In this document: piece by piece, positions 16,025-24,280 of the stretch
Numbering within the stretch: position 1 is the stretch's first letter
How the letters are laid out: the number at the start of each line of letters is the position of its first letter
Source: Porphyrobacter sp.
GTDB lineage: Bacteria > Pseudomonadota > Alphaproteobacteria > Sphingomonadales > Sphingomonadaceae
Assembly (NCBI GenBank): GCA_017744315.1
Contig: JAGIBN010000003.1
Location: 310,001-374,000, forward strand
Direction: 5' to 3'
DNA: 64,000 nucleotides
Position numbers and translations under genes: made by a program
The notes under the pieces: model-generated
What the model was told of the DNA's origin: nothing
Database searches by the model: none
Seen by the model: the letters and a program-made list of their open reading frames with translations, nothing else

Positions 16025-17389
16025 ATGCGACCCGCCACCAGCCTGCTCGCTCGCCTGCTCGCCTTTGCGGCCCTGCTCGTCATTGGCGCTCAGCCGGTCG
16101 CCGCGCAGTCGATTCTGCGCGACGCTGAAACCGAAGCCTTGTTGCAGGACCTGGTCGCACCGATCACCGAAGCCGCGGGCATGCCGAAAGGTGCCGTCGA
16201 TGTCGTCCTGATCGATGACCCTTCGATCAACGCCTTCGTCGCCGGAGGGCAGAGGATTTACATTCACTCCGGCCTGATCAACGCCGCCGATAACGCCAAC
16301 ATGATCCAGGGGGTGCTGGCCCACGAAATGGGCCACATCACCGGCGGCCACATGATCAGCGGCTATGAGAGCATGGGCAAGGCGATGAAAATCCAGCTCC
16401 TCTCGATGCTGGCCGGAATTGCCGCCGCCGTCGCCGGGGCCGGTGACGCAGCCATGGCCGCCATGGCTCTCGGCCAGCAAGCCGCGATCGGGAATTATCT
16501 GTCATTCTCCCGGACCCAGGAATCAAGCGCTGACGCGGCGGGCGTACAGTTCCTTTCTAAGGCCGGAATTACCGGCAAGGGATCGCTCGCCTTTTTCGAA
16601 AAGCTGCAGAACCAGGAATTCCGCTACGGCTACAGCCAGAGCGACGAAGCCGGTTTCGCCCGGACCCACCCGCTCTCCGGCGATCGCCTTGCCCGTCTTG
16701 AGCAGGATTATCGCGCCGATCCTGCTTGGGACACCCCGCCCGATCCGGAACAGCAGGAGCGCTTCCTGCGCATCAAGGCCAAGCTGTTCGGCTATCTCGC
16801 GACGCCGCAGCAGACACTTCAATCTTATCCGACCTACATGACGTCGGTACCGGCGCGCTATGCCCGCGCTTACGCCTATCACAAGGAGTCGCGGATGGAG
16901 GACGCGCTGGCCGAGACGGACGCGCTGATCGCCACCAATCCCAACGACCCCTATTTCCTCGAGCTGAAGGGCCAGGTCCTGCTCGAATCGGGCGAGCCGA
17001 AAGAAGCGCTGGAGCCGCTGCGCCGCTCGGTCGAAATGACCAACAACGACCCGCTGATCGCCACGACGTTCGCTCACGCCCTTCTCGCGACCGAAGATCA
17101 GAGCCATCTGGAAGAGGCCGAGAAGGTCCTCCGGGCAGCCGTCGGGCGCGACCGGGAAAACCCGTCGGCTTGGTATCAACTGGGCGTGGTCTACGGTGCC
17201 CGGGGCGACATCCCGCGGGCCCGTCTGGCAAGCGCCGAACAGCAGATCATGAGCGGCCGCCCGCGCGAGGCGCTGCAGAACGCTGAATCGGCCGAGAAGA
17301 CCCTGCCGCAAGGCACATCGGACTGGATCCGGGCGCAGGACGTCGCGATGCAGGCGCGCGCGGAGCTCGAGAACGAGCGGAGGCGATGA
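16025..17389 (+). CDS. M48 family metalloprotease with TPR domain (BepA-like)
   Basis: The 454-residue protein has a signal peptide (about 1-28, ending VAAQS), the zinc-protease motif HEMGH at 100-104, and a downstream ESSADAAG segment (Glu near 167) supplying the third ligand. After residue 250 come TPR-like helices (RYARAYAYHKESRMEDALAETDALIATNPNDPYFLELKGQVLLESGE). This layout matches BepA/YfgC, a periplasmic protease-chaperone that monitors assembly of outer-membrane proteins such as LptD and BamA. Length is close to BepA (487). The next gene encodes a DsbA-like protein, consistent with a periplasmic folding theme. Confidence 0.9.
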   Translation: MRPATSLLARLLAFAALLVIGAQPVAAQSILRDAETEALLQDLVAPITEAAGMPKGAVDVVLIDDPSINAFVAGGQRIYIHSGLINAADNANMIQGVLAHEMGHITGGHMISGYESMGKAMKIQLLSMLAGIAAAVAGAGDAAMAAMALGQQAAIGNYLSFSRTQESSADAAGVQFLSKAGITGKGSLAFFEKLQNQEFRYGYSQSDEAGFARTHPLSGDRLARLEQDYRADPAWDTPPDPEQQERFLRIKAKLFGYLATPQQTLQSYPTYMTSVPARYARAYAYHKESRMEDALAETDALIATNPNDPYFLELKGQVLLESGEPKEALEPLRRSVEMTNNDPLIATTFAHALLATEDQSHLEEAEKVLRAAVGRDRENPSAWYQLGVVYGARGDIPRARLASAEQQIMSGRPREALQNAESAEKTLPQGTSDWIRAQDVAMQARAELENERRR

Positions 17390-17437
17390 TGACGGCTTCC
17401 ATTGCCAGCGAGCCGGGTAGACCTTAGGTCACGTCCC

Positions 17438-18130
17438 ATGCGTTGGTTTCTTACCCTGGTGATTTCGCTCTCCGCCGGTTTCGCCGGTGCTGCCCTGTGG
17501 GACCTGACCGGTCTTGGAGGCCGCACCACCCGCGAATACCTGATGGCCAATCCCGAAGTGCTGCCCGAAGCGATGAAAGTCCTCCAGGAGCGCGAACAGC
17601 TTGCCCGGATCGAACCGATGCGGAGCCAGCTCGAAACCCCGTTCCCCGGTGCCGTGCTCGGCAATCCGAAAGGATCGGTCACGCTTGTCGAGTTCAGCGA
17701 TTACGCCTGCACCTATTGCCGCCAAAGCATCGCAGACGTGGATGCTCTGATCGCCGCCAATCCCGACCTCAGGGTCGTGATGCACGAACTCCCGATTCTT
17801 TCGGCCGAAAGCGCTGACGCCGCGCGGATGGCGCTCGCAGCGGCTCAGCAGGGCCGTTACGCGCCGTTCCATGCGGCGATGTTCCGCCACGGACCGCCGA
17901 ACGCCGAAACGATCCAGGCCGCCGCCAAGGAAGCCGGTGTAGACCTGGCCAAGGCCAACGCGGCGATCGCCTCCGGCATGTTCGATGCCCAGCTGAACGC
18001 CAACCTCGCCCTGGCCAATTCGCTCGGCATTTCCGGCACACCGGGCTGGGTCATCGGCAACCGCACGTTGAACGGCGCAGTCGGTCGCGACACGATCGGC
18101 GAGGCCATCGAAGAGGCGCGCAAGACCTGA
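17438..18130 (+). CDS. DsbA family thioredoxin-fold protein
   Basis: A 230-residue product with an N-terminal membrane or signal segment (residues 1-21), a 60-residue helical linker, and a thioredoxin fold beginning GSVTLVEFSDYACTYCRQS. The active site is CTYC (91-94); the cis-proline loop is GISGTPGWVIGN near 195. It should oxidise or isomerise cysteines in exported proteins, similar to BdbD/DsbA with N-terminal Com1-like region. It follows the M48 protease by 48 bases. The ATG at 17438 directly starts the signal segment; an earlier one at 17402 adds 12 charged residues. Confidence 0.88.
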   Translation: MRWFLTLVISLSAGFAGAALWDLTGLGGRTTREYLMANPEVLPEAMKVLQEREQLARIEPMRSQLETPFPGAVLGNPKGSVTLVEFSDYACTYCRQSIADVDALIAANPDLRVVMHELPILSAESADAARMALAAAQQGRYAPFHAAMFRHGPPNAETIQAAAKEAGVDLAKANAAIASGMFDAQLNANLALANSLGISGTPGWVIGNRTLNGAVGRDTIGEAIEEARKT

Positions 18131-18207
18131 GCTGGCTTCCCTCATTCAGCGGCCCGGCTTCCCGCAAGCTCGCGACGCAGGCCCCAGCATCGGGTGAGGT
18201 TGGCTCG

Positions 18208-19410
18208 ATGTCCAACCTCCCCTTCCGCCCCGCTCCCTTCTTCGCCAACAAGGACCGCGCGTTCTGGCGCCTGCAGTTCGTGGGCTGGGGCGCCGCGGCG
18301 TTCCAGCGTGGGATGTCCGCGCTCGCCAACGGGCAGGACCTGTCGTTCCTGGTGCTGGTGCTGATCGAAGCCATCACCGGCTTCTCGATCAGCCTCGTCC
18401 TCTCGGTGATCTACGGCAAGCTGATAAACCGCCGTCCGATCGTCACCTGGAGCGTGACCGCCGTGGTGCTGGTCATTGCGGTGTTCGTGGCCGCGTTCAT
18501 CAACGGCTGGGCCGTGAGCCTGCAGCGAGGCGGGACCACCGGGTTCGTCCAGCTGGTGCTTGGCCTGTCCTACATCCACATGACGCTGCTCGGCGCCTGG
18601 TCGGCGCTTTACTACGCCATCAACTACTACCTCCAGGTCGAAGAGCAGGCGGACAGGCTTGAGCGGCTCGAAGCGCAGGCGACGAGCGCCCAGCTGGCCA
18701 TGCTGCGCTACCAGCTCAATCCGCACTTCCTGTTCAATACGCTCAATTCGATCAGCACCTTGGTCCTGCTCAAGCAGACCGAGCCCGCGAACGCGATGCT
18801 CACCCGTCTGTCGGGCTTCCTGCGGCACACGCTCGTTACCCAACCCGGCGGCAAGGTCTCAGTGGCGCAGGAGGTCGAGACTCTGAAGCTCTACCTCGAC
18901 ATCGAACGCATGCGCTTCGAAGAACGGCTGCGCACGGTCTTCAAGATCGAACCGGCCGCGGCCGGCGCCAGCATCCCCTCGCTGCTGCTCCAGCCGCTGG
19001 TCGAGAACGCGATCAAGTACGCCGTCTCGCCCCAGGAAGAAGGGGCGCGCATCAGCCTGACGGCGCAAGTGATCGGCAACCGCCTGCGCGTCACCGTGGC
19101 CGACACCGGACCAGGTGCGCAGGCCACCGCAACGGCCGCACGCGTGAGCGATGCACTGTTGGGATCTCACAACACGGTGTCGACCGGCGTCGGCCTGGCG
19201 AATATCCGCGACAGACTGGCGCAAGCCTATGGCGAGGAGCACCGTTTCGAGATTGAAACACCACCGGAGGGTGGCTTCACCGTGATTATCGAAATTCCGT
19301 ACGAACCCTTCCAGGACTCTGCGGCGGAAATTGGCTCCGCCGTGAAACCGGCGACGGCTCCGTCCGTTGCCACCGTACCCGGACAACGGGCGATGGGAAC
19401 TAGTGCATGA
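18208..19410 (+). CDS. LytS/AlgZ-type sensor histidine kinase
   Basis: The 400-residue protein has four predicted membrane helices in the first 145 residues, then the His_kinase domain with LRYQLNPHFLFNTLNSIS (phosphoacceptor His173) and an ATP-binding domain with LLLQPLVENAIKYAV (N box) and a GVGLANIRDRL G box. It belongs to the histidine kinases that pair with LytTR response regulators. The stop overlaps the next gene's start by 4 bases. The signal sensed through the membrane part is unknown. A second pair of the same type lies at 53469-55413. Confidence 0.92.
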   Translation: MSNLPFRPAPFFANKDRAFWRLQFVGWGAAAFQRGMSALANGQDLSFLVLVLIEAITGFSISLVLSVIYGKLINRRPIVTWSVTAVVLVIAVFVAAFINGWAVSLQRGGTTGFVQLVLGLSYIHMTLLGAWSALYYAINYYLQVEEQADRLERLEAQATSAQLAMLRYQLNPHFLFNTLNSISTLVLLKQTEPANAMLTRLSGFLRHTLVTQPGGKVSVAQEVETLKLYLDIERMRFEERLRTVFKIEPAAAGASIPSLLLQPLVENAIKYAVSPQEEGARISLTAQVIGNRLRVTVADTGPGAQATATAARVSDALLGSHNTVSTGVGLANIRDRLAQAYGEEHRFEIETPPEGGFTVIIEIPYEPFQDSAAEIGSAVKPATAPSVATVPGQRAMGTSA

Positions 19411-20201
19411 CAATTCGAACGCTAATCGTCGATGACGAGAAACTTGCGATCCAGGGCCTTCAGCTGCGGCTGGAGCCTTATTCCGACGTCGAGATAATCG
19501 GCACCTGCGCCAATGGGCGCGAAGCGATCCGCGCGATCAAGACCGAGAAGCCCGATCTCGTCTTCCTCGACATCCAGATGCCCGGCTTTGACGGCTTCTC
19601 GGTGGTCAAGGGCGTGATGGAGATCGAACCGCCGCTGTTCGTGTTCGTCACCGCGTTCGAGGAACACGCGATCCGCGCGTTCGAGGCCAACGCGGTCAAT
19701 TACCTGATGAAGCCGGTCGACGAGGACAAGCTCGCCGACACGCTCGACCGGGTCCGCACTCGCCTTGCCGAAAAGCGCTCTGCCGACGAGGCCAAGAAGC
19801 TGCAGGACGTGCTGGCGGAAATCGCGCCCGATGCGATCGAGAACATGCCGGTCGAAGACGAGAACGCCGGCCGCTACGAGAAGATGATCAACATCAAGGA
19901 TCGCGGCCAGATCTTCCGCGTCGATGTCGATTCGATCGAGCACATCGAGGCCGCGGGCGACTACATGTGCATCTATACCGGCGACAATTCGCTGATCCTG
20001 CGCGAAACGATGAAGGACCTGGAGCGCCGGCTCGATCCGCGCGTATTCCAGCGCGTCCACCGCTCGACGATCGTCAACCTCGACCAGGTGCGCCAGGTGA
20101 AGCCGCACACCAATGGCGAGTGTTTCCTGGTGCTCGGCTCTGGCGCCGAGGTGAAGGTGAGCCGTTCCTATCGGGACGTGGTGGCTCGCTTCGTCCACTA
20201 A
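19407..20201 (+). CDS. LytTR family response regulator
   Basis: A 264-residue transcription regulator with a receiver domain (MTIRTLIVDDEKLAI; phospho-acceptor Asp55 in LVFLDIQMPG; conserved Thr and Lys in FVTAFEEHA and YLMKPVDED) and a C-terminal LytTR DNA-binding domain starting near residue 160, with IEAAGDYMCIYT, VFQRVHRSTIVNLDQV and a terminal VSRSYRDVVARF. It is coupled to the kinase just upstream. Target genes are not evident from the window. Confidence 0.93.
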   Translation: MTIRTLIVDDEKLAIQGLQLRLEPYSDVEIIGTCANGREAIRAIKTEKPDLVFLDIQMPGFDGFSVVKGVMEIEPPLFVFVTAFEEHAIRAFEANAVNYLMKPVDEDKLADTLDRVRTRLAEKRSADEAKKLQDVLAEIAPDAIENMPVEDENAGRYEKMINIKDRGQIFRVDVDSIEHIEAAGDYMCIYTGDNSLILRETMKDLERRLDPRVFQRVHRSTIVNLDQVRQVKPHTNGECFLVLGSGAEVKVSRSYRDVVARFVH

Positions 20202-20209
20202 GTTGTTTA

Positions 20210-20285
20210 CGCCTCAAGCGCGGTAAAGCGCGACCCTGGTGCGCGCTTTCGGTCAGCTAGAAGCCGACCGACGGCGCTTGAGGCG
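20210..20285 (+). other. Structured palindromic element (three-way junction) before nadC
   Basis: A 76-base intergenic block folds completely on itself. The outer stem is a perfect 12-bp pair, CGCCTCAAGCGC (20210-20221) with GCGCTTGAGGCG (20274-20285). Inside are two hairpins: AAAGCGCG/CGCGCTTT (20225-20232, 20242-20249), and CGGTC/GACCG (20250-20254, 20266-20270), which continues as GCT/AGC after one mismatch. The element starts 8 bases after the regulator stop codon and ends 27 bases before nadC. It has no T tract on the plus strand. It could be a leader element of nadC, a terminator, or a mobile palindromic repeat. Confidence 0.7.
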
Positions 20286-20312
20286 CATCCAAAAAAACTC
20301 CAAACGGCAGGC

Positions 20313-21176
20313 ATGACTGCCTTCTCCCTTCCCGGCTTCGACCTCGACACCTTCGTCCGCGCCACTCTGGACGAGGACCTCGGCGTCGGCCTCCCCGGCG
20401 GCGGGCACGACGTGACCGCTGAGAGCGTGATCCCCGTCGAAGCGCGCTTCTCGGGCCTGATGGACAGCCGCGATCCGATCGTCGTCTCCGGCCTGCCGAT
20501 TGCCGCCGCCTTCTTCCGCGCCCTCGATCCGAACCTGGAAATCGAATTGCTCGCCGAAGAAGGCAGCGCGGTTCCTGCCGGAACCGACATCATGCGCCTG
20601 ACGGGCAATGCCCGCGCCATGCTCACCGCCGAGCGCAGTGCTCTCAACACCGTGCAGCATCTCTCCGGCATCGCCACCATGACGCGCGAGTACGTGGAGG
20701 CCATGGGTCGGACCGATTGCGTCCTGCTCGACACGCGCAAGACCATCCCCGGCCTGCGCATGCTGGAGAAATACGCGACCCGCATGGGCGGCGCGCAGAA
20801 TCACCGCATGGGCCTGTGGGACGCGGCGATGATCAAGGACAACCACATCCTCGTCGCCGGCGGAGTGGCCGAAGCCGTCCGCCGAGCGCGCGAGGCTGGA
20901 GTCGAACGAATCATTTGCGAAGTCGACCACCTCAACCAAATCGAACCCGCCTTGGCCGCTGGAGCGAGCCATCTGCTACTCGACAACATGGACCCGCCGA
21001 CCTTGCGCGAGGCGGTGGCCACTGTTGGCGGCAGAGTCCCGACAGAAGCCTCGGGCGGCGTGCGCCTAGACACCATCGGCGCGATTGCAGCGAGCGGGGT
21101 GAACTTCGTTTCGGTCGGCCGCCTTACCCAGAGCGCCCCCGCCGCCGACATCGGACTGGACTTCACACCGCTGTAA
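20313..21176 (+). CDS. nadC: Nicotinate-nucleotide pyrophosphorylase (quinolinate phosphoribosyltransferase)
   Basis: NadC converts quinolinate and PRPP to nicotinate mononucleotide in de novo NAD synthesis. The 287-residue protein shows the family blocks TLDEDLG, HDVTAESVIP, ALNTVQHLSGIAT, LLDTRKTIPGLRMLEKYA, GGAQNHRMGLWDAAMIKDNH and ICEVDHLNQIEPAL, and the C-terminal EASGGVRLDTIGAIAASGVNFVSVGRLT phosphate-binding end. Length is typical. NadA and NadB are not in the window. The preceding structured element lies in its leader region. Confidence 0.96.
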   Translation: MTAFSLPGFDLDTFVRATLDEDLGVGLPGGGHDVTAESVIPVEARFSGLMDSRDPIVVSGLPIAAAFFRALDPNLEIELLAEEGSAVPAGTDIMRLTGNARAMLTAERSALNTVQHLSGIATMTREYVEAMGRTDCVLLDTRKTIPGLRMLEKYATRMGGAQNHRMGLWDAAMIKDNHILVAGGVAEAVRRAREAGVERIICEVDHLNQIEPALAAGASHLLLDNMDPPTLREAVATVGGRVPTEASGGVRLDTIGAIAASGVNFVSVGRLTQSAPAADIGLDFTPL

Positions 21177-21231
21177 CGTTGCACGAACTCGTCCACTGAG
21201 GCAGGAAGTGGCCGGCAAACAGGGGGATACC

Positions 21232-21660
21232 ATGCGACCGCAATCTATCATCATGTTCGAACGGCTGTTTCTGGCCTCTCTCGTCCTGAGCGTCCTCAGC
21301 TTGATCATCGGATACCAGGCGGTGGTGGACGCGCTAGCGAGCGATCCGTCCATGCAGCAGCTGGGCCTGGGAGTGGGATTCGTCATGGGCGTCGCGGTCG
21401 TCGGTTACGCGATCTACCTGCTGCTTTGGTACCTGATCGCCCACAAGGCCGCGAACTGGGCCAAGTGGGTACTGGTCGTATTCGTGGCGTTTGGTGTAAC
21501 CTCTTTGCGCGCAGCGCTCACCGGACCGTGGAACCTCACCACGATTCTTGGCCTTGCGGTCTATGTGCTCGAGGTCGCGGCGGTGGTCTATTTGTTCCGC
21601 GCCGATGCGAAAGCCTGGCTGAGCGGCACGCAGGAAGCCGATTCGGCCACGTTCGACTGA
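21232..21660 (+). CDS. Small hypothetical membrane protein
   Basis: A 142-residue product with four predicted membrane helices: FLASLVLSVLSLIIGY, VGFVMGVAVVGYAIYLLLWYLI, WVLVVFVAFGVTSL and ILGLAVYVLEVAAVVYLF. A short charged tail follows. The ATG at 21232 is preceded by GGGGGAT; an ATG eight codons earlier is possible. No functional motif was recognised. It is 2 bases from the RNase T2 gene, so they are probably cotranscribed. Confidence 0.65.
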   Translation: MRPQSIIMFERLFLASLVLSVLSLIIGYQAVVDALASDPSMQQLGLGVGFVMGVAVVGYAIYLLLWYLIAHKAANWAKWVLVVFVAFGVTSLRAALTGPWNLTTILGLAVYVLEVAAVVYLFRADAKAWLSGTQEADSATFD

Positions 21661-21662
21661 AC

Positions 21663-22367
21663 ATGCGGGCGCTGGCCGCGAGCCTTGCGGTCCTGGCGAC
21701 TTCTTCCGGCGCTGCCCAGGCTCAAGCCTATCAGTGCCGGGCCCCTCGGGCGCCCCTTAATGTTCCCGAGGTCAAGCGAGACGGGCCTGTTCGACAGGTC
21801 CCCGTCGCGGGCTACACGCTCGCGCTGAGCTGGTCGCCAGAGTACTGCCGCGGGCGCGAGGGGCGCGCGGCTGATCGGCAGCAGTGCTCCGGAAAGTCGG
21901 GCCGCTTCGGCTTCGTGGTGCATGGCCTCTGGCCCGAGGGCCGGGGCACCTGGCCGCAGTGGTGCCCGTCAACCAGCCAGCCGTCGGCGCGCGAGATTGC
22001 CCGCAACATGTGCATGACACCCTCGGCTTCGCTGCTCGCCCACGAGTGGGCCAAGCACGGCGCTTGCATGACGCCCAAGCCGGAAAGCTACTTCAAGGTT
22101 ACCCGCATCCTCTGGAACAGCCTGCGCTGGCAGGACTTCGACCGGATCTCCCGCAGCGCAGACCTGACCGCCGGGGACATTCGCGAAGCCTTCGCCCAGG
22201 CGAATCGCTATTGGGAGCCCGAACACGTCGGCCTGGTGCTCAACGAGCGCGGGTGGCTGGAGGAGATGCGACTTTGCTACGGCAAGGACTTCATGCCGGC
22301 CAAATGCGACAAGCAGCGATTCGGCCCCGCTGATTCGGCGCCAGTCAAAATCTGGCGCGGACTTTAG
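21663..22367 (+). CDS. Ribonuclease T2 family protein
   Basis: A 234-residue secreted endoribonuclease with a signal peptide (residues 1-20, ending AAQA-QAY). The two catalytic segments are visible: CAS I as FVVHGLWPEG (His87) and CAS II as LLAHEWAKHGAC (His127, Glu128, Lys131, His132). There are several cysteines for disulfides. It should cleave RNA through a 2',3'-cyclic phosphate in the periplasm or outside the cell, perhaps to scavenge nucleotides. The 3' end overlaps the convergent tadA gene by 4 bases. Confidence 0.9.
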   Translation: MRALAASLAVLATSSGAAQAQAYQCRAPRAPLNVPEVKRDGPVRQVPVAGYTLALSWSPEYCRGREGRAADRQQCSGKSGRFGFVVHGLWPEGRGTWPQWCPSTSQPSAREIARNMCMTPSASLLAHEWAKHGACMTPKPESYFKVTRILWNSLRWQDFDRISRSADLTAGDIREAFAQANRYWEPEHVGLVLNERGWLEEMRLCYGKDFMPAKCDKQRFGPADSAPVKIWRGL

Positions 22368-22819
22368 CGTCGGGCCGCAAAAAATTCCCGCAATTGCGCC
22401 GCCGCCGGTTCCTCGCCGATGCCGGGATAGACTTCGGGCCGGTGAAGGCACTGCGGATGTTCGAACACCCGTGCGCCATGCTCGACCGCACCCCCCTTGG
22501 GATCGGGCGCCCCGTAATAGACGCGGGCGATTCGTGCGTGAACGATGGCCCCAGCGCACATCGCACAAGGCTCCAGCGTGACCCACAGGTCGCACCCTTC
22601 GAGACGCTCGCTGCCCAGCGTTTGCGCGGCGCGGCGCAGGGCGAGGACCTCGGCATGGGCGGTAGGGTCGGTCAGTTCCCGCGGCGCGTTGTGTGCCTCG
22701 GCCACAACCACACCGTCCTTGACCACCACGGCACCTATCGGCACTTCGCCCGTCAAGGCAGCTTCACGCGCAAGTTCGAGCGCACGAGCCATCGGTTCGG
22801 GAAGCGGCCAGCGAGTCAT
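22364..22819 (-). CDS. tadA: tRNA-specific adenosine deaminase
   Basis: TadA converts adenosine 34 of tRNA-Arg(ACG) to inosine. The 151-residue protein has the zinc deaminase motif HAE (His55, Glu57) and PCAMC (Cys85, Cys88), preceded by EVPIGAVVVKDG and followed by GAIVHARIARVYYGAPDPKGGAVEH. Length is typical. It is divergent from rpmB, with about 100 bases holding both promoters. Confidence 0.94.
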   Translation of the reverse strand: MTRWPLPEPMARALELAREAALTGEVPIGAVVVKDGVVVAEAHNAPRELTDPTAHAEVLALRRAAQTLGSERLEGCDLWVTLEPCAMCAGAIVHARIARVYYGAPDPKGGAVEHGARVFEHPQCLHRPEVYPGIGEEPAAAQLREFFAARR

Positions 22820-22845
22820 GCAACCGGGCTAGGACGCATGATTGG

Positions 22846-22874
22846 TTGACGCAAGCGGGGCCCACCGCTATGCG
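22846..22874 (+). promoter_or_regulatory. Probable sigma-70 promoter of rpmB
   Basis: TTGACG at 22846-22851 and TATGCG at 22869-22874 are separated by exactly 17 bases and lie about 50 bases before the rpmB start codon. The -35 hexamer is close to consensus; the -10 is moderate. Confidence 0.5.
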
Positions 22875-22922
22875 CGCCGCTTTCCGGGACACCCCCAAGC
22901 TTAGATTTTCGAGAGACGAACG

Positions 22923-23210
22923 ATGTCGCGCATTTGCGAATTGACCGGCAAGGGTCGCCAGACTGGCCACAACGTGAGCCACGCCAACAACAAGACCAAG
23001 CGGGTGTTCCTGCCGAACCTTCAGAACGTGACGCTGCTCAGCGAGAAGCTGGACCGCAGCTTCAAGTTCCGCGTGTCGACCCACGGTCTGCGCTCGGTCG
23101 AGCACAACGGTGGCCTCGACAACTGGCTGCTGAAGACCTCGGACGAGAAGCTCAGCTCGCAGGCTCGCAAGATCAAGCGCGAGCTGAAGAAGGCTGCTGT
23201 AGCCGCCTAA
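22923..23210 (+). CDS. rpmB: 50S ribosomal protein L28
   Basis: The 95-residue protein begins [27 protein letters not shown], the unmistakable L28 start, followed by [32 protein letters not shown] and a basic end. It is a component of the large ribosomal subunit. Length is normal for the long alphaproteobacterial form. It is monocistronic; the convergent esterase gene ends 33 bases away. Confidence 0.97.
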   Translation: MSRICELTGKGRQTGHNVSHANNKTKRVFLPNLQNVTLLSEKLDRSFKFRVSTHGLRSVEHNGGLDNWLLKTSDEKLSSQARKIKRELKKAAVAA

Positions 23211-23243
23211 GGCTGCGGCGCTTCCAGCGCCCGAAAATTCGAA

Positions 23244-24257
23244 TCAGCGAGGCGTGCGGCCTGTTCCGCGCGCCTTTTGCTGTATCTGCGCACCGGACTT
23301 CCATTCGAGCTTCATCAGCAAAGTCCGCTGAAACGAGGCCGAGTTGTCGTCCGAGATCAGCCAGGCGACGATGGTTCCGTCGCTCGCCTGAGTGACCGCC
23401 AACCCTTCATAATTGTCTGTCGGAAGCGGATCGTCGAGATTGGCAACGACTTCTCCCGACCATGTTGCCCCACTGTGAATCTGGGCCGGATCGGCCACCA
23501 TCAACTTGCCGGCGAAACGCGGCGGAAGCCGCCATTTCACTTCGCGTAGCAGGATCAGCACTCGTCCGTCCGGCAACTGCGCAATGTCGACAGGTCGGAA
23601 CCCCTCGGGCCGAGCGAATCGGAATTCCTGCGGAGTGCTGCCCTCAACTGGGTCATCGGGGAACAGGAGAGCCGGCGAGTCATCGCTAAGCCAGCCGGGA
23701 CTTGTCTCCGCCAGGACCAGAAAGCGCCCGTCTACCAGTCGTGCCATGGCCTCGGGACCGGTATTGCCGCCCCAGTTGCGCATGGCCGGTGGCCGCACGC
23801 TGCCCTCTGCGTTTAACTTGGCATCGAAGCGGGCGATGCTGTTGCTTTGTTCGAAACCAACCCAGAGGCGACCGCTGGCTGGATCGCGAGTGACCGATTC
23901 GGCGTCGAGATAGGTCTTGTCGCTGATGTTCCGGCCCATGAGCGACCCGAATTGCGGTTGCGGTGCTCCGGAACCCGGCGGAGTAAACTCAAGCCGGTTG
24001 CCTCTGTCACTGATCGCCAGCAACCTTCCCGAATCGAGCATCGCCAGCGCCGAGTAGCTTCCGAACCGGCTGTTGTGGCTATCGAGCTCCCAAACGCCCA
24101 CCACGTCGAACTCGCCCAACTTGCGGACCGTCAACGGCAAGGCAGTAATCGTAAGCGCCTGGCGATTGTCCTCCACGCTCACGCCGGGCGTCGAACGCAC
24201 CCAGGTCCCTGGCGTGAGGGCAAGCGCCACGATGAGCAAAAGGAACAGCCGCCACAT
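23244..24257 (-). CDS. Esterase-like activity of phytase family protein
   Basis: A 337-residue protein with an N-terminal membrane or signal segment (WRLFLLLIVALALTPGTW). The rest is a beta-propeller-like repeat pattern: GSYSALAMLDSGRLLAISDRGNRLEF, DAESVTRDPASGRLWVGFEQSNSIARFD, GPEAMARLVDGRFLVLAE, VDIAQLPDGRVLILLRE and NYEGLAVTQASDGTIVAWLISDDN. The D-A-E-S, G-P-E-A and N-Y-E-G blocks match the phytase-like esterase family, which is exported and poorly characterised. It follows the M23 peptidase gene by 23 bases. Confidence 0.78.
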   Translation of the reverse strand: MWRLFLLLIVALALTPGTWVRSTPGVSVEDNRQALTITALPLTVRKLGEFDVVGVWELDSHNSRFGSYSALAMLDSGRLLAISDRGNRLEFTPPGSGAPQPQFGSLMGRNISDKTYLDAESVTRDPASGRLWVGFEQSNSIARFDAKLNAEGSVRPPAMRNWGGNTGPEAMARLVDGRFLVLAETSPGWLSDDSPALLFPDDPVEGSTPQEFRFARPEGFRPVDIAQLPDGRVLILLREVKWRLPPRFAGKLMVADPAQIHSGATWSGEVVANLDDPLPTDNYEGLAVTQASDGTIVAWLISDDNSASFQRTLLMKLEWKSGAQIQQKARGTGRTPR

Positions 24258-24280
24258 CCCGCCGGATGCCTCTCAAGAGT

